A stretch of DNA of 64,000 bases, from positions 310,001 to 374,000 of the forward strand of contig CAWEZC010000005.1 in assembly GCA_963813495.1 (NCBI GenBank). Reading direction: 5' to 3'. The DNA comes from JACVRW01 sp963813495. GTDB lineage: Bacteria > Actinomycetota > Thermoleophilia > Solirubrobacterales > Thermoleophilaceae. Positions 24,947 through 33,309 of the stretch are shown here, piece after piece; within the stretch, counting starts at the first letter, position 1; every line of letters begins with the position of its first letter. The position numbers and the translations under genes were made by a program. The notes under the pieces were generated by a model. That model was not told the DNA's origin. It saw only the letters and a list, made by a program, of their open reading frames with translations, and did no database searches.

Positions 24947-25780
24947 TCAACGCCGTCCGCTCAGCACGCCGAGTTGCTCAGCGACCGGCTCTACGCTGAG
25001 CTCCATAAGGAACTGGAGCTCGTCGGTCGGCTCGTATTCCTTGATCCGGGCGATGACGGTGGCCCTCGCCTGCTCCGGTTCGGCCCACTCCGCGTCGCCG
25101 ACGGCGGCGACGAACGTCTCGATGTAGCCGCGCTGCCAGTCCCACATCTCGCCGCCGACGGGCCCGCCGTGGCCGATGTGGAACGTCGCGTCGTCCGGGA
25201 ACCGTTCGCGGAGCGTCGCGATGTTCGCGAGCCACTCGCGATGGAAGCCATCCGCCAGGAAGCAGTGCCTGTGGTCGTAGATCTGGTCGCCGAGGAACAC
25301 CGTCTTGGAGTCGGCTCCGAGTATCCATGGGCTGTCGTGAGGTGACTCGCTCGGTCCGAGGTCGATCACCGTGAACCGCACGCCATCGAAGGTCAAGCTC
25401 TCGCCGTCGCGAATCGGCGTGTTCGGGAAGATGCGTGTGCCGGGCCACTCATCCCCGAACATCGGTCCGATGATCGTGTCCTTCAGGGCATCGTCACGGG
25501 CGATCGTGTCGATCACGCCCTGCGGCGCGATGATCGGGACTTCGTCCTCGGCGACGAGCTGCGCGAGGCCCGCGTAGTGGTCCGGATGCGAGTGCGTCAG
25601 CAGCACCGCCTGCAACGGCTTGCCCAGCCGCTCCAGCGCCTGGCGCATCGCCCGGCTGTCGGAGACCGTCAGCAGCGAATCGACGGCGACCACCCCAGCC
25701 GCCGTCTCGACGAGGTACGCGTTGACGAACGCACCCTCCGGGTCGACGGGAAATCTATGCACGACGTGTCGCTCGGCCAT
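24947..25780 (-). CDS. Metallo-beta-lactamase-fold hydrolase
   Basis: A 277-residue MBL-fold enzyme. The di-metal motif HSHPDH is in AVLLTHSHPDHYAGL, further ligands in VFLGDQIYDHRH and TFHIGHGGPVGG. It may hydrolyse thioesters, lactones or similar; the specificity is unclear. ATG 25780 (MAERHVVHRF) has an AAAGGAGAG site 6 bp upstream, which decides against the start at 25816. It overlaps the end of the preceding gene by 26 bp and is the last of a five-gene run. Confidence 0.85.
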   Translation of the reverse strand: MAERHVVHRFPVDPEGAFVNAYLVETAAGVVAVDSLLTVSDSRAMRQALERLGKPLQAVLLTHSHPDHYAGLAQLVAEDEVPIIAPQGVIDTIARDDALKDTIIGPMFGDEWPGTRIFPNTPIRDGESLTFDGVRFTVIDLGPSESPHDSPWILGADSKTVFLGDQIYDHRHCFLADGFHREWLANIATLRERFPDDATFHIGHGGPVGGEMWDWQRGYIETFVAAVGDAEWAEPEQARATVIARIKEYEPTDELQFLMELSVEPVAEQLGVLSGRR

Positions 25781-26414
25781 CTCTCTCCTTTGCGGTTCGG
25801 GCTCCTTCGGCGTCACTGCTCGAGTGCGCCTGCCAATCGCCGGGATACAGCCAGCCGCGCAGTAGCCAGGTCACGCGCGGCATCACGATCCAGGTCATCA
25901 GCGGGATCGCCAGGGCCGTCGTGATCGCCAGCCTGAGAGCCAGCGGGAGCTCCTCGAGCAGCGGGCCCGTGACGGCGACGATGGCGCTGATCAGTGGGAA
26001 GATCGTGATCCAGGTGAGCAGCGCCATCTTGTATGGCGGCGGGGACGTCCCCGAGTGTCCCGGCAGGGAGAACCAGGTCTCGAGACCAGTCACGAAGCTG
26101 GTGTGCGCGGGGCCGATCACGTGGGGCTCGGCGCGCTCGTGCCACGCGGCGTGTTCGTCTGAGTAGAGCCACTGGCGCGGGTGCTGGGCGGTATCGAACC
26201 GGTAGACGACCCGGTACTCGCCGGCGGTTGCGCTCTGCGGCCGGAAGACCTCGACTCCGAGATAACCTGGAAACCCGCTCGCCGCGGCAATGATCCCTTC
26301 GAGGAATTGCTCGTACAACAATTCGTGACCCGGTTTGACGCGCCGGGTCAAGGTGGTGGTAAACGGGACCGTCCACTCTGTCAGGCGGCTTCGAGGCCGA
26401 GCCGCTTGCTGCAT
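25755..26414 (-). CDS. Antibiotic-biosynthesis-monooxygenase-like (ABM) domain protein with membrane tail
   Basis: A 219-residue protein. Residues about 15-115 form an ABM dimeric barrel (TTTLTRRVKPGHELLYEQFLEGIIAAASGFPGYLGVEVFRP). Then two hydrophobic segments follow (MALLTWITIFPLISAIVAVTGPLL and LRLAITTALAIPLMTWIVMP). The membrane-tethered variant is found near DJ-1 and isochorismatase genes in other bacteria. ABM domains act in cofactor-free oxygenation or haem/quinone handling, but no active-site residue can be assigned here. The tail after the second segment is basic. Confidence 0.8.
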   Translation of the reverse strand: MQQAARPRSRLTEWTVPFTTTLTRRVKPGHELLYEQFLEGIIAAASGFPGYLGVEVFRPQSATAGEYRVVYRFDTAQHPRQWLYSDEHAAWHERAEPHVIGPAHTSFVTGLETWFSLPGHSGTSPPPYKMALLTWITIFPLISAIVAVTGPLLEELPLALRLAITTALAIPLMTWIVMPRVTWLLRGWLYPGDWQAHSSSDAEGARTAKERDGRATRRA

Positions 26415-26452
26415 TCTCGCCGGTCAATGCGCCTCCTTGGCCTTGCTCCTGT

Positions 26453-27223
26453 TCAGACCCCGAGGGACTCGATCACGAGCTGGGCCACCTTGGTGCCCGA
26501 GTACTGCTGCTGGCCGGTGATCAGCTGGTTGTCGCGTATCGCGAATGCCTTGAATAGGCCGGCCTGCACGTAGTTGGCGCCTCGCGGTCGGGCCTCGTCC
26601 TCGATTCGGAAGGGCTGGACCCGCTGGCCCACGGCCGCGTCGCCGAAGTCCTCCTCGATGTTCGCGAAGCCGGTGATGGTCTTGCCGTCGATCAGGCGGG
26701 AACCGTCGGAGAGCTCGACCTCGAGCAGTGCGCAGACACCGTGGCAGAGCGCGCCGGTCGGCTTTTCGGCCTCGTAGAAGGCCGCGATCGTGCGCTGCAG
26801 ATCCTGGTTGTCGCGGAACTGGAACATGGGCGCCTGGCCGCCGCAGACGACGAGGGCGTCGTACTCGTCGATGTCGAGGTCTGCCAGCTTGGGCGTCTGG
26901 TCGAGCAGCGCCGCGATCTCGGGCGTGTTGAGGGCTCCCATCGAGATCAGGTCGTCCGCGGACCAGCGGCTCTCGTCACGCGGGTCGGAGAGGGCGTCGA
27001 TCTCGACCCTGCCGCCATCGGGACTTGCGACCGTCACGCGATACCGCGCCTTGGTGAACTCGTAGCGAGGGTGGAACAGCTCCGCGGCCCAGAACCCGAC
27101 CGCCCAGCCGGTCGTCGAGGAGGTGGTCGGGTTGGCGACAACCATGAGCACGTGCGGCCTGTGGCTGGCGCGGGTCACGTCAATGGACTCGTGATGGGTG
27201 TCGGTGTCGTCGGTGGCATTCAT
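26453..27223 (-). CDS. DJ-1/PfpI-family type 1 glutamine amidotransferase-like protein
   Basis: A 256-residue DJ-1/PfpI protein of the larger Hsp31-like type. The nucleophile cysteine is in PTGALCHGVCALLEV, with the acidic residue region in DEYDALVVCGGQAPMF. Members act as glyoxalases, deglycases or chaperones against reactive aldehydes. An AGGAGG site precedes ATG 27223, which overlaps the upstream isochorismatase stop by 4 bp, so the two are translationally coupled. Confidence 0.87.
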   Translation of the reverse strand: MNATDDTDTHHESIDVTRASHRPHVLMVVANPTTSSTTGWAVGFWAAELFHPRYEFTKARYRVTVASPDGGRVEIDALSDPRDESRWSADDLISMGALNTPEIAALLDQTPKLADLDIDEYDALVVCGGQAPMFQFRDNQDLQRTIAAFYEAEKPTGALCHGVCALLEVELSDGSRLIDGKTITGFANIEEDFGDAAVGQRVQPFRIEDEARPRGANYVQAGLFKAFAIRDNQLITGQQQYSGTKVAQLVIESLGV

Positions 27224-27885
27224 CGCGAGACCTCCTGAGGTGCTCGTGCTGTTTCGAGAAGACCGGTGATCGTCGAGATGTCGGTCAGGATCGCGTCGCC
27301 GGCCGTGGCCAGGGCGTCGAGCGAGCGCTCGGCGGCAGCGGGGTTCCCGGCGCCGCAGGCGTCTGTGACGAGGACCGGAATGAGGCCCAGGTCGGCGCCG
27401 TGCCGGACGCTGGGCTCGAGCCCCACCTCAGTCGCGACGCCGACGATCACGAATGCGATGACATGCGTGTCGCGCAGCGCGAATTCGAGCGGGGTGCCCT
27501 CGAAGGCGGACAGCGAGAGCTTGTCGAAGATCGCCTCCGATGCGCGCGGGCGGAGCTCGGGCACGATCTGGAACCCGGGCGAGTCGCGCAGGAAGGGCGA
27601 GACGACGTCCTCGACCCGATCCTTGCGCTGCCAGGCCATCCACATGCGCAGCTGGGAGATGCCCATCAACTCGGTAGGTAGCGTCATGTGCCTGTTGAAG
27701 AAGACCCGGACTCCGGCCCCGCGGGCCGCCTCGAGCACCCGCCCGACCCGTTCGGTTACCTGCCAGCCATCGGCAAGCTGGCTGACGACGCCGACCTGCA
27801 TGTCGTAGACGATCAGGGCGATGCGGTCGGGCTGGCAGACGTCCGCCAGTGTGTCGGGGATCTGAAGGTCGCGGTGGTGCTGCAC
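27220..27885 (-). CDS. Isochorismatase-like hydrolase lacking the usual catalytic cysteine
   Basis: A 221-residue isochorismatase-fold protein: IALIVYDMQVGVVSQLADG with the catalytic Asp, and the cis-peptide segment VIVGVATEVGLEPSVRHGADLG. In cysteine hydrolases the nucleophile sits where this protein has Gly (ATEVGLEP), as in the PhzD/EntB-type branch that hydrolyses vinyl ethers without a cysteine. The product may therefore be a true isochorismatase-type or an uncharacterised hydrolase. GTG start. Seven bp separate it from the upstream gene. Confidence 0.84.
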   Translation of the reverse strand: MQHHRDLQIPDTLADVCQPDRIALIVYDMQVGVVSQLADGWQVTERVGRVLEAARGAGVRVFFNRHMTLPTELMGISQLRMWMAWQRKDRVEDVVSPFLRDSPGFQIVPELRPRASEAIFDKLSLSAFEGTPLEFALRDTHVIAFVIVGVATEVGLEPSVRHGADLGLIPVLVTDACGAGNPAAAERSLDALATAGDAILTDISTITGLLETARAPQEVSR

Positions 27886-27891
27886 GGCGGG

Positions 27892-28230
27892 CTAGTTGGC
27901 GACCGTAGTCGTGCGGTCGAACGGCTCGGCGACGTCGACCTCGTCCCTGAACAGGCTCTCGATCGGGAGCGGAATCATGAGTGGAATGAAGAACCACTCG
28001 AGGAAGCCGGCCTTCGTGAGCGGGAAGTCGTCCGTGTAGCGCTTGGCGTCCTCGACGCTGTCGAGCTCGAACACGATCACGACACCGGGTTCGTCGGCGC
28101 GGGCGTGGTTCTCCCGGACGATCCCCGCCTTCCACAGCCGCCAGACGTTGGCGACCTCCTCCGAGAGGTAGGGCTCGATCGTCTCGAGTGTGACGCCGGG
28201 CTTGAATCGGTCGTAGGCGAATATCCGCAC
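27892..28230 (-). CDS. Small protein, possible dimeric alpha/beta-barrel (muconolactone-isomerase-like)
   Basis: A 112-residue protein, MRIFAYDRFKPGVTLETIEPYLSEEVANVWRLWKAGIVRE, then GVVIVFELDSVEDAKRYTDDFPLTKAGFLEWFFIPL. The beta-alpha-beta pattern and the late FIPL segment resemble muconolactone-isomerase-like and other dimeric barrel proteins. The function is unknown. GTG 28230 is preceded by AAAGGAGA, a strong ribosome site, which marks it as the first gene of the five-gene run toward 24947. Confidence 0.65.
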   Translation of the reverse strand: MRIFAYDRFKPGVTLETIEPYLSEEVANVWRLWKAGIVRENHARADEPGVVIVFELDSVEDAKRYTDDFPLTKAGFLEWFFIPLMIPLPIESLFRDEVDVAEPFDRTTTVAN

Positions 28231-28361
28231 GATGATCTCCTTTGGTCGGCTGCCGGACCTCGCTCGTCAGCGCTCACTCCGGCGCGGTCGAACACCGGCC
28301 GCGCTCCCTTTACTGCCGAGACTCCCGCCTGCCGTCCGCCGGCCGTCCGTTTCGCGAACGT

Positions 28362-28556
28362 CGCGTCCTCGGCCATCCGGTAGCAGTGGGCGTGAAGCGC
28401 CGGGCGGTACGGCTCGATGAGGCTGCGGAAGGCGTCCTCTTCGCCTCCGGAGAGTCGAGCAACCGCCGATCCGATCGCTCGGACGTCGTCGATGCGTAGC
28501 TCCTCGTCACCGCGCAAGCACGATGCCGCCGGCTGAGGGCTACGGGCAAGGCTCAT
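28362..28556 (-). pseudogene. ECF sigma factor (SigJ-like), N-terminal fragment
   Basis: The segment IGSAVARLSGGEEDAFRSLIEPYRPALHAHCYRM is the start of region 2 of an ECF41/SigJ-type sigma factor. After MAED the frame runs into unrelated sequence, losing the rest of region 2 and all of region 4. The start ATG 28556 overlaps the MMPL stop, so it was the next gene in that operon before truncation. Confidence 0.6.
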
Positions 28557-30727
28557 GACTTCGTCTCGACTGCGATCCGCCCTGGGGCGGGCTTCCCGCG
28601 CCCGCGCCCGGCGAGGTGTGTGAGCGCGGAGGGCCACCAGACCCGGTCGCCGATCTCGAGCACCAGTGCCGGTACGAGCAGCGACCTGACCAGGAAGGTG
28701 TCGATTAGGACGCCGACCGCGATCGTGAACCCGATCTCGGTCAGCATCACCAACGGCAGCACCGCAAGCGTCGAGAAGGTGCCGGCGAGTACCAGCCCCG
28801 CCGAGGTGATCACCGCCCCGGTCACGGCCAGGCCGCGGATCGTCCCGTCGCGGGTGCCGTGCGTGAGCGTTTCCTCACGCACGCGGGCCATCAGGAAGAT
28901 GTTGTAGTCGATCCCGAGAGCGACCAGGAAGACGAACGCGAACAGCGGCAGGTCGGGGGGCATGCCCGGGAAGTCGAAGACGTTCTCGAAGAAGAACGCC
29001 GAAAGCCCGAGCGCGGCGAGGTAGCTCAGGATCACGGTCCCGATCAGCACCAGCGGCGCCGTGATCGCGCGCAGCAGCGCGGCGAGGATGAGGAAGACGA
29101 CGATCAGCGCGATCGGCACGATCAGCCGGTTGTCACGCGCCGCCGATTGCCGCAGGTCGTATTCCTCGGCCGTCGGGCCGCCGACCAACACGTCGTCGCC
29201 GGCAACCGCGCGTGCCGCGTCGCGGATGCCCGGGATCAGGTCGAATCCGGCGGTGCTGTAGGGATCCTCTTCGAGAGTGACCTCGAGCTTGGCCCCGGCC
29301 GGTCCCCGCTCCACCTGCGGCGAGACCTCGGCGACGCCGGGTGCCCGAGCCATCGCGGTGCCGACGGCGTCCAGCTTGCCCTCATCGGTGACCACGACGT
29401 TGGTCGGTGCGTTGGAGCCCGCTGGGAAGCCGTCCTCCAGTAGCTCCTGCCCCCGGACCGAGTCGACCTCGTCCCGGAACATGTTGCCGGTGGTCAGGTC
29501 GCTGTTGAGGAAGGCGAGCCCGGCGATCATCACCGCGAGCACGGCGGTGGTGCCGACCCAGACTCGTCGGGGCCCCCGTGCCACCCACTCGGCAATCCGG
29601 CGCCAGGTGCCGTGCGTCTCGTCGGTGCCCTCGCTGCCGACTCGCGGGATGAGGGGCCAGAACGCTTTGCGCCCGAAGATCGTCAGCAGGGCGGGGAGGA
29701 TGGTCAGCATCGAGATCATCGCCATCGCGATGCCCAGCGCACCGATCGGCCCGAGGCCCGAGGTCCCGCTGACCTCGGCCAGCGACAGCGTCAAAAGCGC
29801 CGCCATCACCGTCCCGCCCGAAGCGAGGATGACGGGACTCGTCCGGCGCAGGGTCACGCGGATAGCGTCGTGCTTGTCCTCATGCCGGCGCAGCTCCTCG
29901 CGGTAGCGCGAGACCATCAGCAACGCGTAGTCGGTCCCGGCGCCGAACACGAGGACCGGGAGAATGCCTCCGGACTGGCCGGTGACGGTGACGCCCGCGT
30001 CGGCGATCAGGTAGCCGAGCCCGCGCGTGGTCAGCTCGGCGATCAGCACCGAGAAGAACGGGATCATCCAGAAGATTGGGCTGCGGTAGATGATGATCAG
30101 CAGCAGCAGCACCAGCCCGCCGGTAGCCAGCAGCAGGGTGCCGTTGATGTCGTTGAAGACCTCGACCGCGTCGGCGGCGAAGCCGGCCGGACCGGTCACC
30201 TCGGCCTGCAGGCGGCTGGGCAGCGAGCCGAGCTCGGCCTTGATCTCCTCGGGCGTGTCGGTGAGCAGGTCCTCCGCATCGCCGCTGGCCTCCTCGGGCA
30301 CCGTGATCGGCGTCGTCAAGAGCGCCGTGGCGGCGTCGGCGGAGATCACCGGCGGGCCGGTCTCGGCGACCGTCCCGGGGCGCTCCGCGTTGATCCGCGC
30401 GCGTACCTCCTCGTTTATTCGTGTGCGGACCTGCCCGATCGCCGCCCTGTCCTCGCTGGTCAGCCCGCCGTCGCGATGGAAGGCGGTGATCGCGTCGGCC
30501 TGATCCTCGGAGGGGAAGCCCTCGAGCTGATCAATCGCCTCAACCGACTCCGCGTTGGCGGGGAGGTAGTCGACCGGGTCGTTCTCCTGGGCGTCCTCGA
30601 ACTTGCCCGCGAGCGGGCCGAGAGCGAACAGCACCACCAGCCACACCGCGACCACCGCGAACTTTGTCCGCCGGCCGCCCGCGAGCTGAGCCAAAGAGGC
30701 CGCCTGGTTTCGAAGTCTCTGCGTCAC
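28553..30727 (-). CDS. MMPL-family (RND superfamily) transporter
   Basis: A 724-residue exporter with two repeated halves. Each half has a leading membrane helix, a large extracellular loop and a six-helix bundle. Proton-relay type residues are in GILPVLVFGAGTDYALLMVSRYREELRR and its repeat VFLVALGIDYNIFLMARVREE (the GTDY/GIDY motifs). MMPL proteins export lipids or hydrophobic drugs across the inner membrane. It ends in a basic tail. The gene is divergent from a two-component system across a 190-bp gap. Confidence 0.92.
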   Translation of the reverse strand: MTQRLRNQAASLAQLAGGRRTKFAVVAVWLVVLFALGPLAGKFEDAQENDPVDYLPANAESVEAIDQLEGFPSEDQADAITAFHRDGGLTSEDRAAIGQVRTRINEEVRARINAERPGTVAETGPPVISADAATALLTTPITVPEEASGDAEDLLTDTPEEIKAELGSLPSRLQAEVTGPAGFAADAVEVFNDINGTLLLATGGLVLLLLIIIYRSPIFWMIPFFSVLIAELTTRGLGYLIADAGVTVTGQSGGILPVLVFGAGTDYALLMVSRYREELRRHEDKHDAIRVTLRRTSPVILASGGTVMAALLTLSLAEVSGTSGLGPIGALGIAMAMISMLTILPALLTIFGRKAFWPLIPRVGSEGTDETHGTWRRIAEWVARGPRRVWVGTTAVLAVMIAGLAFLNSDLTTGNMFRDEVDSVRGQELLEDGFPAGSNAPTNVVVTDEGKLDAVGTAMARAPGVAEVSPQVERGPAGAKLEVTLEEDPYSTAGFDLIPGIRDAARAVAGDDVLVGGPTAEEYDLRQSAARDNRLIVPIALIVVFLILAALLRAITAPLVLIGTVILSYLAALGLSAFFFENVFDFPGMPPDLPLFAFVFLVALGIDYNIFLMARVREETLTHGTRDGTIRGLAVTGAVITSAGLVLAGTFSTLAVLPLVMLTEIGFTIAVGVLIDTFLVRSLLVPALVLEIGDRVWWPSALTHLAGRGRGKPAPGRIAVETKS

Positions 30728-30865
30728 TGAGTTCTCGACCTGCTTGATCTACGCCAGGTGAGGGTTCCACTTGGGTTCGCCGAAACAAGGCGGTTACCCG
30801 GCGTTACGCGAGTCGGTCTCCCGCCGACTGCCGTTCGGCTCGCCGTAACGGACGCGGGTCGGCGA

Positions 30866-30881
30866 GTACGGCTAGCCGTAC
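30866..30881. promoter_or_regulatory. 16-bp perfect palindrome upstream of a two-component operon
   Basis: GTACGGCTAGCCGTAC is a perfect palindrome 36 bp before the response-regulator start. A further imperfect inverted pair (CGTTACG / CGTAACG) lies just upstream, between about 30800 and 30850. NarL/LuxR-type regulators bind such inverted repeats, and two are encoded directly downstream, so autoregulation or control of the divergent MMPL gene is plausible. Confidence 0.45.
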
Positions 30882-30917
30882 AGTCACGACAGGCTCCCCG
30901 CGGGACAATCGGTAGTG

Positions 30918-31271
30918 ATGGGCGCCACCGTCCTGATCGTCGACGATCACTCGGGCTTCCGTGCACAGGCCCGGCGGATGCTGGAGAGCGAGGGCTATCG
31001 GGTAGTCGGGGAGGCGGGCGACGTGGCCTCGGCACTTGCGGCCGCCCGCGCCCTCGGGCCGGAGCTGGCCCTCGTCGATGTGTATCTCCCGGATGGGGAC
31101 GGCTTTGAAGTGACCTCCCGGCTCGAGGCGCTGGACGCCCCGCCGGCCGTGGTGCTCACCTCGAGCCACGACGGCACTGAATTCGAACGATGCGTGGCCG
31201 AGAGCGCCGCCCGGGGCTTTGTGCCGAAGACCGAGCTGTCGCGCGAAGCGATCGAGGAGCTCCTGGGATGA
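30918..31271 (+). CDS. Single-domain response regulator
   Basis: A 117-residue receiver domain with no output domain. The phospho-acceptor is Asp54 in LALVDVYLPDGDG, the acidic pocket is in VLIVDDHSG, and the Thr/Lys positions are in VVLTSSH and FVPKTEL. A GTG lies directly before ATG 30918; either may be used. It is the first gene of a group with a NarL-type regulator and a histidine kinase, so it probably acts as a phosphate sink or shuttle for the same kinase. Confidence 0.88.
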   Translation: MGATVLIVDDHSGFRAQARRMLESEGYRVVGEAGDVASALAAARALGPELALVDVYLPDGDGFEVTSRLEALDAPPAVVLTSSHDGTEFERCVAESAARGFVPKTELSREAIEELLG

Positions 31272-31308
31272 CAAGCGGGCGGGACACGACCGTCGAGGCG
31301 AGGATCCG

Positions 31309-31956
31309 GTGCGTGTAGTCGTCGGCGAGGATTCGGTGCTCTTGCGGGAGGGGATCGTGCGTGTGCTCGGGGACGCGGGCTTCGAGGTCGTCGCGCAGGC
31401 AGGTGATGCCGAGGACCTGGTGCGCAAGGTGTGCGCGCACAAGCCAGACGTGGCGGTGGTGGACATCAAGATGCCGCCCACCGAAACCGACGACGGCCTT
31501 CGCGCCGCAATCGAGATCCGCCGCCGCCTGCCGGCGACCGGTGTGCTTGTCCTCTCTCAGTACCTGGAGGAGCGCTATGCGCTCGACCTCGTCGCGGACG
31601 GGGCCGAGGGCACCGGCTACCTGCTCAAGGAGCGGGTGGGAGATGTCGAGCGCTTCGCCGACTCGGTGCGCCGCGTCGGCGAGGGCGGGGCTGCGCTCGA
31701 CCCCGAGGTCGTCGTCCAGGTGCTGGGTCGCCGTCGCCGCGAGGACCCACTGGTCGGGCTAACCGAGCGCGATCGCGAGGTGCTCGCGCTGATGGCGGAG
31801 GGTCGCTCGAACCAGGCGATCGCCCGGCGGCTCGTCGTGACCGAGCGCGCCGTCGAGAAGCACGTAACCAGCATTTTCGACAAGCTCGGCCTCATGCCGG
31901 CCGCTGAGGATCACCGCCGCGTGCTGGCGGTGCTGAGCTTCCTGCGCTCTCAATGA
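31309..31956 (+). CDS. NarL/LuxR-family response regulator
   Basis: A 215-residue regulator: receiver domain with Asp52 in VAVVDIKMPP, and a C-terminal LuxR-type HTH in GLTERDREVLALMAEGRSNQAIARRLVVTERAVEKHVTSIFDKLGL. GTG 31309 starts the first beta strand and follows a GAGGCGAGG site; the longer frame from 31219 overlaps the previous gene. Its stop overlaps the kinase ATG (ATGA), so both are translated together and form a cognate pair. Confidence 0.92.
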   Translation: MRVVVGEDSVLLREGIVRVLGDAGFEVVAQAGDAEDLVRKVCAHKPDVAVVDIKMPPTETDDGLRAAIEIRRRLPATGVLVLSQYLEERYALDLVADGAEGTGYLLKERVGDVERFADSVRRVGEGGAALDPEVVVQVLGRRRREDPLVGLTERDREVLALMAEGRSNQAIARRLVVTERAVEKHVTSIFDKLGLMPAAEDHRRVLAVLSFLRSQ

Positions 31957-33248
31957 CGCACGTCGAGTCCTCGGTCGCACGGCTCGAAGCGCTCCTCGCC
32001 GAGCAGGCAGCGTTGCGCCGCGTCGCGACGCTTGTGGCCGCCGATCCGCACCCGGGGCGGTTGTTCGAGGCCGTCTGCCAAGAGGTCGGGCGAGTCATGG
32101 GCGTGGAGAGCACCAACATTACGCGCTTCGAGGACGATGGCACCCAGACCGTCGTGGGTGCCTGGGCGGCCGGCGCCGCGCCCTGGTTCCCGGGGGGCGA
32201 GAACGTCCCGCTCGACGGGGAAACGGTCTCCGGCAAACTGCGCCGGAGCGGCAAGCCCCAGCGGGTGGACGACTACGAGCGTGTCCGTGGGGAGCTGGTC
32301 AAGAGGCTGCGTGCGGTCGGCATCAAGTCCGCAGTTGGCGCGCCGGTCAAGGTCGCCGGCGGTATATGGGGCGGCATCATTGCGTCGAGCGGACGTTCGC
32401 ACGCCTTCCCCGAAGGGGCCGAGATTCGGCTCGCAGACTTCGCGGAGCTCGTCACGGCTGCGCTCGCCAACGTTGACGCACGCGAGCGGCTGGCCGCCTC
32501 GCGCGCCCGGATCGTCGAGGCAGGCTATGAGGAGCGCCGCCGGCTCGGGCGCGATCTGCACGACGGCGCCCAACAGGCGCTCGTCGGCGCCGTGATCAGC
32601 CTGAACCTCGCCAAACGGAGGTGGCGGCAAGCCCCTGACGAGGCGCGTGAGCTCGTCGAGGAGGCGCTTGAGCACATGCAGTCAGGGATCCGCGACCTGC
32701 GTGAGCTCGCCGCGGGCATCCACCCAAGCGTCCTCACCGACCGCGGGCTGAGCGCCGCGCTGGAGAGCCTCGCCGCCCGCTCGTCGATGCCGGTGCAGAT
32801 TGGGCAGATGCCCCCTGGCCGGCTGCCCGCCCCGGTCGAGACGTCCGCATATTTCGTGGTGGCCGAGGCACTCACAAACGCGGCCAAGCACTCACGCTGC
32901 AGCCATGTCCACGTCGGCGTGCGAGTTGAAAACGGCTCTGCGACCGCCGAAGTGCACGACGACGGGGTCGGCGGCGCGGACCCCTCCGCCGGGTCGGGGC
33001 TGCGCGGGCTGGCCGATCGCGTTAGCGCGCTGGGAGGCGAGCTTGAGATCGAGAGCCCAGCGGGTGAAGGCACAACGGTCAGAGCGCGGATCGCGTTGGG
33101 TCCACCGGAGACCGACCGACGCGCGGTACGTCGGCGCCGGCACGAACGCCGGCTAGTTGTAGTTCCTGACCACGGGGGTGCAAGAGCGGGGCATCGAGCG
33201 CGCTCGCTGCTCGGATCTCGTCCGGAGCGGGCGTGCGACGGAGTCTAG
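31953..33248 (+). CDS. GAF-domain histidine kinase (HisKA_3 type)
   Basis: A 431-residue cytosolic sensor kinase without membrane segments. A GAF domain covers about residues 20-175. The dimerisation/phospho-acceptor helix has His203 in RRRLGRDLHDGAQQALV. The ATPase domain follows with the N-box AEALTNAAKHS and GLRGLADRVSALGGELEIESPAGEGTTV. GAF domains sense small ligands or redox state, so an intracellular signal is likely. The last 45 residues after RARIALG are Arg-rich and unlike the family, and may be tail sequence added by loss of an older stop. Confidence 0.9.
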   Translation: MTHVESSVARLEALLAEQAALRRVATLVAADPHPGRLFEAVCQEVGRVMGVESTNITRFEDDGTQTVVGAWAAGAAPWFPGGENVPLDGETVSGKLRRSGKPQRVDDYERVRGELVKRLRAVGIKSAVGAPVKVAGGIWGGIIASSGRSHAFPEGAEIRLADFAELVTAALANVDARERLAASRARIVEAGYEERRRLGRDLHDGAQQALVGAVISLNLAKRRWRQAPDEARELVEEALEHMQSGIRDLRELAAGIHPSVLTDRGLSAALESLAARSSMPVQIGQMPPGRLPAPVETSAYFVVAEALTNAAKHSRCSHVHVGVRVENGSATAEVHDDGVGGADPSAGSGLRGLADRVSALGGELEIESPAGEGTTVRARIALGPPETDRRAVRRRRHERRLVVVPDHGGARAGHRARSLLGSRPERACDGV

Positions 33249-33309
33249 CCGTGACGGTCGCTTCCAGCACGACGTCGTCACTGTCGCGGCAGTCGGCGGC
33301 GTGGCCCGC

